A stretch of DNA of 64,000 bases, taken from the NCBI GenBank assembly GCA_963422465.1, contig OY730171.1:2170001-2234000 (forward strand). The letters are read 5' to 3'. Below are positions 20,790-29,846 of the stretch, piece by piece; within the stretch, counting starts at the first letter, position 1, and each line of letters opens with the position of its first letter. Source of the stretch: Lichina pygmaea. Taxonomy: Eukaryota; Ascomycota; Lichinomycetes; Lichinales; Lichinaceae. The position numbers and the translations under genes are program-made. Below the pieces are notes generated by a model that was given only the letters and a program-made list of their open reading frames with translations, ran no database searches and had not been told where the DNA came from.

Positions 20790-22533
20790 ATGGAACAAGC
20801 CGAGCGACCGCGCTTCACTGTCTTCGTCCGGCTACCCTTCCCACGCGGCGAGTTCCAAGATCCCCCTCCGGTATGTTGTCAGCTTAAACAAGACGATACT
20901 TGATCGCTGCTGACCTGATCAAGGTTAGCTGGGATGCCGGCAAGGAACGGATGCTGTGGAAGGTCTTGTCACGAGCTTCGGGTGATGGCGAGCTCGACTG
21001 TGAGCGCCGTCTCGGCTGGGTTGAATGCCAGGGCTAATAGGACTGTCAGGGGATGAACTGTGTGTCTTCTATACCTCCAAGGCCCGTCAGCGCGCCAAGT
21101 AGCTGATCTGGGAATCTCGAGAGCTCGGGCCTTTGATGTCACCCTGCCCTTTCTCCTTCGCCAAGCGGCATGGCTCTACGAGCGACAGCTGTCGCAAGTC
21201 AAGGCGCAAATGCGAAAAGTCGGAAAGTCGGGCTCATCCGCTGCAGCCTCTCCAACTCCTGGCGCACCTCCAAATACCGATCAATCTGGGGGCTTTGCGA
21301 TGAAACGCGCAGGGAGTGTTACTACCAGTACGGTCTCGAAGACCTGTCGACCGCGTTTGGTGAGCTCAGATGTTCAGTGCCTAGGGTACCGTCGGCGGTG
21401 TCACTTCGCTCGAGAGATGGCTCTCTCGCCAAAGGGGAAGCCAGCGTATTAGACTCGCCTACCAACCCGATCGGTCAGACTCATGTCGTTCCATTTCCCA
21501 ATTGATCGCCCCCTCGCTGAGACGCAGCTCAAGCTCCGTTGACGTCTCGCGTCTCCTCGGCCACCACCATTCAAGCAAGATCGATCATGCCGCCAAGCCC
21601 GAGGCCACAGCACCATAGCTTCTCTCCGCGACCGGCGCATCAGCGGGCCGCCAAGGCTGACGCCGTGCCTCCGCCGCTCTGTGAGCTATCAGGAGCAGCA
21701 AGCAAGGACCTCGTCCCACCCTCGGAGACTCCTCTGGATTCCAGCGAGTCCTCCTCGAACGATCTGGGAAAGGAGTCCACCATGTTGAAGAGCCAGGCGT
21801 TCAAACGACCTCCTCGGTTTCTCGGCTCGAAAGCCACCACCGGTGCCTACGGACTTGGATTGCGTGATAGCGACGATGACAACGACGAGGATGACGACGA
21901 CGACGACGACGACGACGATGATGATGATTCCCCGGCCTTTCTTCCAGCTGTCGTGACTGAGACCCAGCCGATCGCGGACCCGAGCACGCCATCTGAGCGA
22001 AACAACCGGCCGCTAGCTCCGTCGAGGCGCACAGAGCCCAACCCGGCCGCCTTCCTTCATACGACGCAGCGTAGACGACCCCAAGCGGTACATACTCCTA
22101 CAGCCCCCGGAATCCCGCAGGCTCCGTCGGGTGTCGCGGGCTCCTCGAACGATGCTGGCAGGATGCTTCAGCAACGGCAGCAGCGCGCACGTGGGCTGGC
22201 CAGTCCACGCCGCACGGCCGAGCTTCAGGTGCGCAGTCCGGGACACAGAAGCGGCATGCCGGGCAACCCCGTCGGCAAGCCAGGTAGCGACGGTACCCCC
22301 AGCATGGGCAGCAGCTTCAGCGACCTGGACGGTACGTGTCCGCCCCTGTTTCTGTATGGAGGTTGGCAATATCGTTACTCACGCTTTACCCCTTTCGAGC
22401 CGTAGATACCAGCGTCACTCAATCCGCGCTCGAGGAAGCTCTTCTCAGCAACATGCAGCACGGCGGCGCGGGTGGCGGCATGGCCAGTCGCATGAGCACC
22501 ATCAGTCAGGCCTTTCGCAGTCGATATCTTTGA
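20790..22533 (+). CDS. ATG29: Autophagy protein Atg29
   Basis: Atg29 works with Atg17 and Atg31 as the scaffold that starts autophagosome formation. The N-terminus RFTVFVRLPFPRGEF, then SWDAGKERMLWKVLSR and FDVTLPFLLRQAAWLYERQL, match the family closely. Exon 1 is 20790-20870 and exon 2 is 20924-20999. A 10-nt exon (21050-21059) and exon 4 from 21122 rebuild ELDWDELARAF. An in-frame ATG at 20766 is an alternative start. Splicing between about 21300 and 21560 is not settled: frames change there, and a VPSAVSLRSRDGS block lies in another frame. The main 3' exon has a Pro/Ser-rich region and an Asp run encoded at about 21872-21937. A last intron (22332-22405) leads to the conserved end DTSVTQSALEEALLSNM and SRMSTISQAFRSRYL. 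Confidence 0.85.
21000..21049 (+). other. Predicted ATG29 intron 2 (50 bp)
   Basis: Donor GTGAGC, branch-like GCTAAT and acceptor GTCAG are all good. The intron ends at the start of a 10-nt exon. Confidence 0.7.
21060..21121 (+). other. Predicted ATG29 intron 3 (62 bp)
   Basis: The donor GTGTGT lies directly after the 10-nt exon, and the acceptor is TCGAG. It is supported by restoration of the conserved WDELARAFDV segment. The acceptor itself is weak. Confidence 0.62.
22332..22405 (+). other. Predicted last intron of ATG29
   Basis: The 74-bp intron (GTACGT to CGTAG) joins SFSDLD to TSVTQSALEEAL. Confidence 0.85.
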
Positions 22534-23008
22534 TCTACTCTTCACTTTCAGCGAGGCAGAGGCTGGAACGGGGGATACGGGATGAGGGGGATGAAAGGGC
22601 TTTTTAGGGGCGTATGTGTTGGTCGATCTCCCACATCTATACCGTGAGTAATGTCCTCATGCCTACATCTTTCAATGATGGAGCCCAGTCACGGCTGTCG
22701 TAATGATAAGCCCCGTAGGCCTACCGAACAGGCTACTGTCCAGCATCGCTGAAACAGCACCAGAATCACCGCACATATAAAATATCTCATTCAGTGAAGT
22801 TGATGTGCTCAGGCCGCTAGGCCATCAACAGTATCTGCAAATCAGCAGGCCTGCACTTTCCCACTGTACATATGTACCATGTCCCACAGCTGCGAGCAGG
22901 TGCCATTCCTCCACCTTTTTCAGGGAGACAGTCGCGAGGCAATCGACGAGCAAAGCAGGAAATAGTATCGTATGTCAAGCAAGGCCTGCTCTGTGTCGTT
23001 ATTGCCAG
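22534..23008. other. Convergent 3' intergenic space
   Basis: These 475 bp lie between the 3' ends of ATG29 (plus) and the F-box gene (minus). No gene, structured RNA or repeat was recognised. Confidence 0.6.
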
Positions 23009-24443
23009 TCATTGGCGACGCCCGTGATACCATCTGTTACTTGCTGAGACAACATTTCGCCAGTCACTACCGTACTCGGCCTCCCAGATTTGAGCAATCT
23101 CTGCCGCCACTTCCGTACTGACATCTTTCCATGTCGTCTCATCCGAAAGAGATTGCCGATGTCGACTGACAGTTGTGATGTCGAACTTGTGCCCAGCCCA
23201 GACGCCTTGATGTATTTTGCCTTGATAACCCATCGCAGTGCTATCTTCTGGAGACCAGCAGATACGTGACAAGACAACCTCACCAAAACCCAAACAGCCG
23301 ATGTGGGGCCCACATATATGCTCAGGCTTAACGGCAATCGCTCCGGAATGAACGTACTCCTTTGTTGTCAGGTTGCGGAGGATCCAAGACTGATTGGCAG
23401 GATAAAAGTCGTCTAAGGTGTGGCGAAAAATATCGCGCATTTGGGATATCCGAGGCTTGGATAAGTCACCGTGTTGCTCAGAACATCCTAAGGCGTATCC
23501 GATCAAGCCAAACTTATCATTCCGCTCCTGTACGTTTCGGTATCGTGCTTCGGCGAGGTCGTACAGGATGGTCGTTGTGGACTCGTAACAACCAATTTCA
23601 TCTTGTTCGTCAGTGCTTAGTCCATCTTGTACTTCCTTCCTCTCCCATTCATCGAGGACTCCAGCAGGATTATCCATAGCTCCCATGGAATCTCCTATGC
23701 AGATGATGTTTTTGCCCGCCCATCGGCCGTAACGGGCTATATGATAAGCTCGAATGTGTCTTCGGGCAATTTTCCAAAGGCCTCGAGCCAAGAGAACTGT
23801 GGCGATGACATCATAGATATCGAGATTACTGAACACAAGATCAAGCAGTTCGGTCGGAAGCTCTGAAAGGCCAACGGCCTGCCCAGTAATCGGCGACAAT
23901 TCGGTGGTGCCCTTCGACGACTTTTGGCGCTTTTGATCTCGGATGCTTTGCTCTCCATCACCAACAGCCATGCGCTTGGTAGATCGAATTTCCCTTGCTG
24001 GGTGATCTTCGCGTTGCCCCTGCTTCATCGACCTTTCGAGCGGTCGATCAGCACTTGTCCCAGCGTCTTGAGCTCCTCTGCTGTTATCTCTGCTTTAGAA
24101 TCAGCTTAGCAAGCTCAGACTTGAAGTTACATTAGCAAACATACCTTGAGTTCGATAAGAGAAGACGTTCACTGCAGTCCAAGTAAAAATCGTCTGGTAT
24201 GATTGGAACGACAAGCAGTTCGACGAGATCAGATGGTGAGCCATCGAAAAGACCTTCTCCGAGCTTTCCAATCGTAGCTAGTGTCTCACGCTCATGGGGA
24301 GCAATGATTCGCCAAGTTTGACCCATTGTCGTGACTGCACCGCTGAAGTGACAATTTTCGTGAGGACCATCGCAGGCCCTGCGGGCTTGGCAAGGCTGTG
24401 TGACCACTGCACAACCCCCGTAGATGACTCTAAGATCACTCAC
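23009..24443 (-). CDS. F-box protein, substrate unknown
   Basis: F-box proteins link targets to the SKP1-cullin ubiquitin ligase. The F-box LSELPTELLDLVFSNLDIYDV lies at about residues 175-215. It is followed by a region unlike LRR or WD repeats, with conserved-looking pieces (GYALGCSEQHGD, GPHIGCLGFGEVVLSRICWSP). Upstream, 24145-24443 encodes a Cys-rich start and WRIIAPHERETLATIGKLGE. An intron from 24144 (GTATGT) to a tandem acceptor (24093 or 24090) joins it in frame to the F-box exon, giving about 460 aa. Taken alone, the F-box exon could begin at the ATG at 24028. Splicing read in the other frame would end in a stop that overlaps this ATG. I prefer one gene. Confidence 0.75.
24090..24144 (-). 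other. Predicted intron with tandem acceptor (AAAGCAG)
   Basis: The donor is GTATGT and the branch-like motif is GCTGAT. Two acceptors three bases apart (AAAG/CAG) keep the same frame, so two proteins differing by one residue are possible. Confidence 0.65.
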
Positions 24444-25942
24444 AGGGATCTAGGCAGGGTCTAGTAGTTATGAAGTGGCCTATGAGATGCTCGCTTGTGG
24501 TGATGTTTCCCTCATGTGGTTTAGTTTAGTTTAGTTTAGTGAAAGCCGACAACCGGTCGACTGTGAAGGTGTAGGTTTGTCTGTCTAACAAAAATCTAGG
24601 AGTGATGACAAAGAAGGGGAAAACTCTGCAGGCTAGTCACGTGCCCACACACAACAATTTAGCTGTCACTCAGGGGGAGGCTGCTCCCTGCACCCCTACA
24701 GATCTGAAAGCCAACAGCCGGTCGACTATGTGGAGAGGTGCTGATAGCTGACAACTGGTCGACTGTGTAGATTCGTCTCTCTTACCTAACTAAAATCTAG
24801 GAGCAATGACAAAGAAGAAGAGGAAAACTCTGCAGACTGTCACGTGCCTGCAGACAACAATTTAGCTGTCGCTCAGAGGGAGACTGATCTCGACACCTCT
24901 GCAAATCCTCGGGCAATGAACTCTGTAGTCTCTGGTCAACAAGATCCTTCAGTGACTTTCTGTTGAGTCCCTGGTTGACACACTCTCTCAGTATTCTACT
25001 GCATTCTCAACAAGCTTCCTGATGTCCACTGTCAAGGGCTAGACGTCGATGACGATCAATAGATTCCTATTGTACAAGAAGGTAAAGCTACAGAAAGAAA
25101 ATGCAACACAGGCGGGTAAAATATGAAAGGCGACACGAAGTCAGCTGACTTGTCGGGTGGTCACGTGGCTCAGGGGGTCTCGTGGTCTGTCCTGTGACAT
25201 CCACAAACTTCAGGTGTCAGACAAAAGTGTTGTACTTCTGCTGTGGAAGTACCTTTGTCAGTCTGTCAGCTGGCATTTTGTCTGTGGAAAGCAAACTGAT
25301 GTGAGGTTCAGACAAGCCACGGAAATGGTGTGGAAAGACCTCCAAAAGTGGTGCCAGAAACCTCCACTTCTGGCAGCTATTTCACAGGAACTCCGCTAAT
25401 AGCAGTGAATATTCAGATTGAGATGTATGGGTTCTGGGTTTCTTGATTGTATCATGTACTTGAGGTGTCACTGCACTTGTTGGTCTGTTGTGGCTGTCGT
25501 GACTGTGTGGTCTGGGAGGTGGTGCAGCTCGTGGGAAAGTAAGCTGGAGGGTTGAATCGGCACAGCGTACAGAACTATACTTGCTGGAGCTACAAGATGA
25601 TAGCATGCTCTGAGAGGGAGAAGATGATGATCATTGACGCTCTCTCAAACCCGAGGGTTATATGGGCCTCTATACGGTACAGCTGAGTGACACTACTGAC
25701 TAAGCCAGGCTTAGCCCTGGGTCTGCGGCCGCAACAATACTTTACATTCACTGCCGGCCAAGAGATCCTCTTAGAGACTCTGCTAGCTTGTTGAACATGT
25801 TACTGTACTGTTACACTGATAGAAGCTGTCTGAATCAAGAGCCAACTACATACGTACTTCCGTACTCATACACAATATGGAGCAGCACAGGCGAACAAGA
25901 ACACAAGAGACAACCCAAAACCAAAAAAAGTTCAAAAGAAGA
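24444..25942. other. Intergenic; tandem duplication, no gene seen
   Basis: A 1.5-kb stretch between the F-box gene and the tRNA. It starts with a (GTTTA)4 run at about 24518-24539, then a tandem duplication (24541-24903). The remainder has no domain-bearing frame; frames at 25157 and 25382 look like chance. Confidence 0.6.
24541..24903. repeat. Two diverged direct repeats of about 160 bp
   Basis: Copy 1 (24541-24703) and copy 2 (24743-24903) share blocks such as CCGGTCGACTGTG, AAAATCTAGGAG, GGAAAACTCTGCAG and ACAACAATTTAGCTGTC. A partial third start (GAAAGCCAACAGCCGGTCGA) lies between them at 24706. It is not coding. The source family is unknown; it could be a decayed element or satellite. 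Confidence 0.75.
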
Positions 25943-26087
25943 GGGCTGATCCGAGGATCGAACTCGGGACCTGTCACATGTAGAGCGTGTGCGAGCACAT
26001 GAATGACCTTCCCCCTGGAGGGAGAAGAGGAAGGTTTTCCATGACTCATGACCCTAAGCGACAATCATACCACTAGACCAATCAACC
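25943..26087 (-). tRNA. tRNA-Pro (AGG) with 73-nt intron
   Basis: Read on the minus strand, the acceptor 5' strand GGTTGAT pairs with ATCAGCC (one G-T wobble). The D arm TGGTCTAGTGGTATGA is typical of fungal tRNA-Pro. The anticodon stem GTCGC pairs with GTGAC. The loop TTAGGGT has anticodon AGG at 26053-26055, and the T arm is CCCGAGTTCGATCCTCGG-like. An intron at 25979-26051 follows position 37, the canonical nuclear tRNA intron site. The mature length is 72 nt. Runs of T on the transcribed strand just downstream (about 25922-25938) suit Pol III termination. Confidence 0.9.
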
Positions 26088-27175
26088 AATCTTTTCAAGA
26101 CTGCTGCTTTTTCACCTCTTGCGGGGGTAATTGATCGGAGTTGCATATAGATAAAGAAAAAACAGGAGAAAGGGGGGGGGAAGCTCGGCATCATGTGACT
26201 ACATGCTGTACTACGGTGGTTCCTACGTACCGTATCCTTCAGGACAACTGGGATAGAGAGACTGGACTCGCTGATGCCCAAGGCAGGAACAATTCGGACA
26301 CTCGACGTACTACTTCCTCTGGGGGACAACAATTCATCTCAAACCACTCCTGTACCAGACGGTACCTCCGTACGTACGTATGTAGAGCTACTTGCTTGCC
26401 ACTCGAATTTCACAGCGCAGTACTTCCGTACCGTACCGTAGGTATCAATCACAACACACAGGATAGCTGTTGGCCTTCTACCGGTTGCTTCTACCGGTTG
26501 CTTCCATCACCGATTAGCTGGCTACGGCAAGTGTTCCTTACTGTACACTGTCACGATGCCTGCTGTCTACTGTACTGTACCGTACGACGTAGGATAAATG
26601 CAGTACCGTACAGGGTGGTGATGCCTGCTGACCAAGCTCTGAACAACCACTCGCAAGATGTACTCGCAGGGTCTACCTGCACCAGAGGTGAAGGAACGCC
26701 TTCCCAACAACAGTGTGGGCGCTGGAAGCAGGATATCCTTGCGGATATTCGTTTCGGGCGTTCTTCTTCTTCTTCGTAGATGCGCCTTCTCTTACGGTAC
26801 TTCCAAGTCAGGTCCGTCAGGCATGCAGCTGCAGGATCTTCTTTCTTCAAGGCCGATGCTGTAGACTACTTGAAATGGTAGTCGCACCTTGAAACCTGGC
26901 AGCGCCGTCATCTTCAAGCCAATCTTATCCCTGAAGATGTTTCTCACGCACTTTGACTCTTCTCTGTTACCGCTGCGGCTCCATACCGTACCCGTTTCTT
27001 TGCATTGCTCCGGTCGATACCGTACCGTATGCGCCAGCATATATTCAGGCAGCGATGGTAACAAAAATCAAGTCGAATATTAATTGTCTGCTCGGCGTCG
27101 TCTGGATGATCCTCTGTGCTTACGTTGGTTCGGCCAAGCCACTCCGCTCTGCCTCGATGATGCTGCGTTACTGAG
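26088..27175. other. Intergenic; GTAC clusters, no gene seen
   Basis: This is the region upstream of the methyltransferase gene. It holds GTAC palindromes (about 26360-26383, 26419-26440, 26568-26612 and 26985-27030) and a 14-bp direct repeat CTACCGGTTGCTTC near 26480-26505. Frames in it have no recognisable domains. Confidence 0.55.
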
Positions 27176-28482
27176 ATGTTGCCCACGTTAGCATCGCTCG
27201 GAACTCTTTGGGACCTCCTGCTTGAAGGACATTTTTTCCGACTGTTCCACTTCAGTATATGGCGAAATGAGGCCTTTGCGAGGTGCTGGTCTCTGCTGGG
27301 TAGGCTGCTCGACGGAGCCGTTGTCGTCGGGTCACACAGATGTCCTACCAGCTGGATGGCTGACGTCGGGGTTCCGCAGGGCCTTGGATGGCTGGCAAGG
27401 ACTCGTACTGTCCCAATCGGGCGTTTGTCAGCGAAGCGTCTGGTGTAGTGCTGGACGTCGGTGTTGGAGTCGGATCGCATTTCGAGCTCCTTGACATGTC
27501 CAAGGTCTCGTGGGTCTTCGGCGTGGATCCCAACATCGAAATGATTGACTATGCCCGATCGGCTGCACGCGCACGAGGGTTCCACAAATCCTTCACCTTC
27601 GTCCCACATCCGATCGAAAACGACGAGCGGCTGAAGGCTGCCGGCATCAAGGAACGCAGCATCGATACGGTCCTCTGCTTGTTCGTGCTCTGCTCCGTCG
27701 AGGATGTCCGAGTCGCGCTGCAGAGTATCCGCAGGTACATGAAGCCCGGCGGCAAGCTCATCTTCTGCGAGCACATCAGGCACACTCGGCCGTTCCCCAA
27801 GGCCGTGCAGAGTAAGCCACTTTGACGCACCCTCAAGGTTTTGACGGGGTCCCCCCGTGTCAGCCTTGGCCGCTGCCTTGGCAAGGGGACAAGCTGCCCA
27901 AGAAGTCGCTGACTCGGCGGCACGGCTGAAGAATGCTTCAATCTGTTCTGGCCGACACTCTTCGGCCGCTGTCGCCTCGACCGCGAGACGGACCAGATCA
28001 TCAAGGATTGCGGTCCATGGGATGATGCCAACTGGGACTACGGCGGCGCCGAGCACGGATGCGGTATCTTTCCAAGGTTTGAGGGGACGGTGTTCATGCC
28101 CACAGAACTTGAAGGCCAGGCGCTCCAGTCGTCGACAGCACATCTCCCGCAATCGTCGACAACGAATCCTGGGCTTCCTGCCGCGACGCAGCTCCCGCAG
28201 TCGTCCACCACGACTGTCTCGCAGTCGTCAAAGTCGCAGCTCCCGCAGTCTTCCGCAACGCGATCTCCGCTATCGTCAATCACGAATTTCCCACAGTCGT
28301 CCGCAACGCAGGCCCCACACGCCCCACACGCCCCACGCACTTCACATACCCCACATAACCCACATTACCCACAGCACACACAGCAGCTTCCAGTTCAGCC
28401 GCCTCAGCTTCCCCCACCAGCCGTCACAGCGCCTCTGTCGTTCGTCATCGAGAGTTTTGATTACATTGACGACATCGTGTAG
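27176..28482 (+). CDS. METTL7-like SAM methyltransferase with repetitive tail
   Basis: A class I methyltransferase of the METTL7/UbiE-like group, substrate unknown. Exons are 27176-27299, 27380-27811 and 27932-28482, 1107 nt in all, giving 368 aa. Introns are 27300-27379 (GTAGGC to CGCAG) and 27812-27931 (GTAAGC to TGAAG). The first exon has HFFRLFHFSIWRNEAFARCW. The SAM-binding loop VVLDVGVGVGSHFELL is at about residues 63-78, then GVDPNIEMIDYA, DTVLCLFVLCSVED and MKPGGKLIFCEHIRHTRPF. Exon 3 gives FNLFWPTLFGRCRLDRET, the usual C-terminal block. From about residue 241 there is an extra tail of some 128 residues rich in QSS, TT and HP repeats (LPQSSTT, APHAPHAPRTSHTPHNPH). Family METTL7 proteins normally end before it. 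Confidence 0.82.
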
Positions 28483-28838
28483 CGAACATGCAGGGACAGG
28501 TTCTCCGGAGTTATTATCGCGGCGTTGGTCTCTCAAGGGAGTATATACAAGCCTGGCGCCGTCGGGAGGGTCCGCAAACCCTGTTCATTGTTTGGTTCGG
28601 CCGTCGATTCTCGTGTCGTTTTCTCTCTGCCAAGATCCGGATGTGCAGGAGGTTCTGAGATGGCGAAGGGAGGCCCGCAAAACTCGTTCTACAGGGCAAT
28701 TGAATAAAGAAGGGTTGGCCTCCTGAATATTGAAACATCCATGTAGCGCCTGAAGCGGACAGTTTTCTCTTATACGTAGCCCTCGTACCAAAGAAAAGAG
28801 GTGAAGGCGTTGTAGGAACAAACCCATGAAAGTCGTTC
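28483..28838. other. Convergent 3' intergenic space
   Basis: These 356 bp lie between the stops of the methyltransferase (plus) and dephospho-CoA kinase (minus). Nothing was recognised. Confidence 0.6.
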
Positions 28839-29846
28839 TCACCGCTGCTTCACCTCCCTCTCCCATGCCCTCTTGGCGCGCCACGAGCAGTAGCTGTTGT
28901 AGACGCCCACGGCGAGAGCCAGCGGCGGGCATACCCACAGCAGCGTATGCCACCAGGGCGGGCTCGTCGCGCGCAGGTGCTCGACCATGGCACGGACCTG
29001 TCCCTCGAGGTCGTCCTTGTCGGCATCGTTCCAGAGCACGATGCCCGCGGCCGGTCCATCACCGGGGCCGTCCGATGTGTCCGGCTTTCCCGACCGCCGC
29101 GGCTCCCATATCCCACAGAGACCGAGACCGAGACCGAGACCGAGACCCCAGCACTCGTCTCTCCGCTCGGCGCGTCGGGCCTTGTCGCGCACGTCCGTCT
29201 GGCTGAGGACGCGTCGGCGCGCGTCTTCCTCGGACAGAGCCGGGTCGCGCGCGAGCAGGCGACGCATCTGCACGGCGCGATCGCGCACGCCGACGACGAC
29301 GACACTGCCGCACAGCACGTCGAGCCCGGACTCGAACAGCAGCGGCACGTCCAGCACCACGGCCCAGTGTCGTCCACGCGCGTACTCGCGCGCGACGGCG
29401 CTGTACATGGCGCGCCGCACGGCCGGGTGCACGATCCGGTTCAGCACGGCCCGGTCCTGCGCCCTCGCCGGGTCCGTGCCAAAGACGCGCTGGCCTAGCG
29501 CTGCCCGGTTCAGGGGCCGCGCTGATGTCTGTCGTGCCGCATCGTCGTCACGATCCACTTGACGTGTCTGGGTGCCGGCCATCGACCCGAGCTCCGGCGA
29601 CGATACGGGCAGCAGCAGCTCCGGCGTCGAGTCGGCAAAGTACTCGACAATCTGCCGGTACGCTGTCGTGCCGGGCTCGACCACCTCCCGCGCCAAGACG
29701 TCGGCGTCGACGACCGGCAGGTTGTACGGCGGACGAGACAGGATGCTCGACACGGTGGATTTGCCGGTGGCGATGGAGCCCGTGAGCCCGATGAGGAGCA
29801 TCGTCCGACGTATCCCCTCCCGCAATGATTCCAATGGACTTGGCAA
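28839..29846 (-). CDS. Dephospho-CoA kinase
   Basis: The enzyme catalyses the last step of coenzyme A synthesis: ATP-dependent phosphorylation of dephospho-CoA at the ribose 3'-OH. The P-loop GLTGSIATGKST lies near the start, followed by VVDADVLAREVV, LGQRVFGTDPARAQDRAVLN, IVHPAVRRAM and VVLDVPLLFESGLDVLC, the family order. The frame is single-exon. Starts at 29846 (335 aa) or 29804 (MLLIGLTG, 321 aa) are both possible, and the latter matches bacterial and yeast enzymes better. Two oddities: a GLGLGLGLGL run from a GAGACC hexamer array at 29119-29150, and a C-terminal hydrophobic helix (TLLWVCPPLALAVGVYNSY) that suggests membrane attachment, as known for fungal and animal forms. Confidence 0.9.
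   Translation of the reverse strand: MPSPLESLREGIRRTMLLIGLTGSIATGKSTVSSILSRPPYNLPVVDADVLAREVVEPGTTAYRQIVEYFADSTPELLLPVSSPELGSMAGTQTRQVDRDDDAARQTSARPLNRAALGQRVFGTDPARAQDRAVLNRIVHPAVRRAMYSAVAREYARGRHWAVVLDVPLLFESGLDVLCGSVVVVGVRDRAVQMRRLLARDPALSEEDARRRVLSQTDVRDKARRAERRDECWGLGLGLGLGLCGIWEPRRSGKPDTSDGPGDGPAAGIVLWNDADKDDLEGQVRAMVEHLRATSPPWWHTLLWVCPPLALAVGVYNSYCSWRAKRAWEREVKQR
29119..29150. repeat. GAGACC hexamer repeat inside dephospho-CoA kinase
   Basis: About five copies of GAGACC encode alternating Gly-Leu on the minus strand. The unit is in frame, so copy-number change would alter length without a frameshift. Confidence 0.85.

Noticed and set aside
16346-24443. Possible secondary-metabolite cluster around the P450
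   Set aside because: Neighbours are mitochondrial ribosomal, autophagy and F-box genes; no synthase, transporter or pathway regulator is present.
28947-29562. Two plus-strand frames of 183 and 191 codons
   Set aside because: They are antisense shadows of dephospho-CoA kinase with Arg/Pro/Thr bias.
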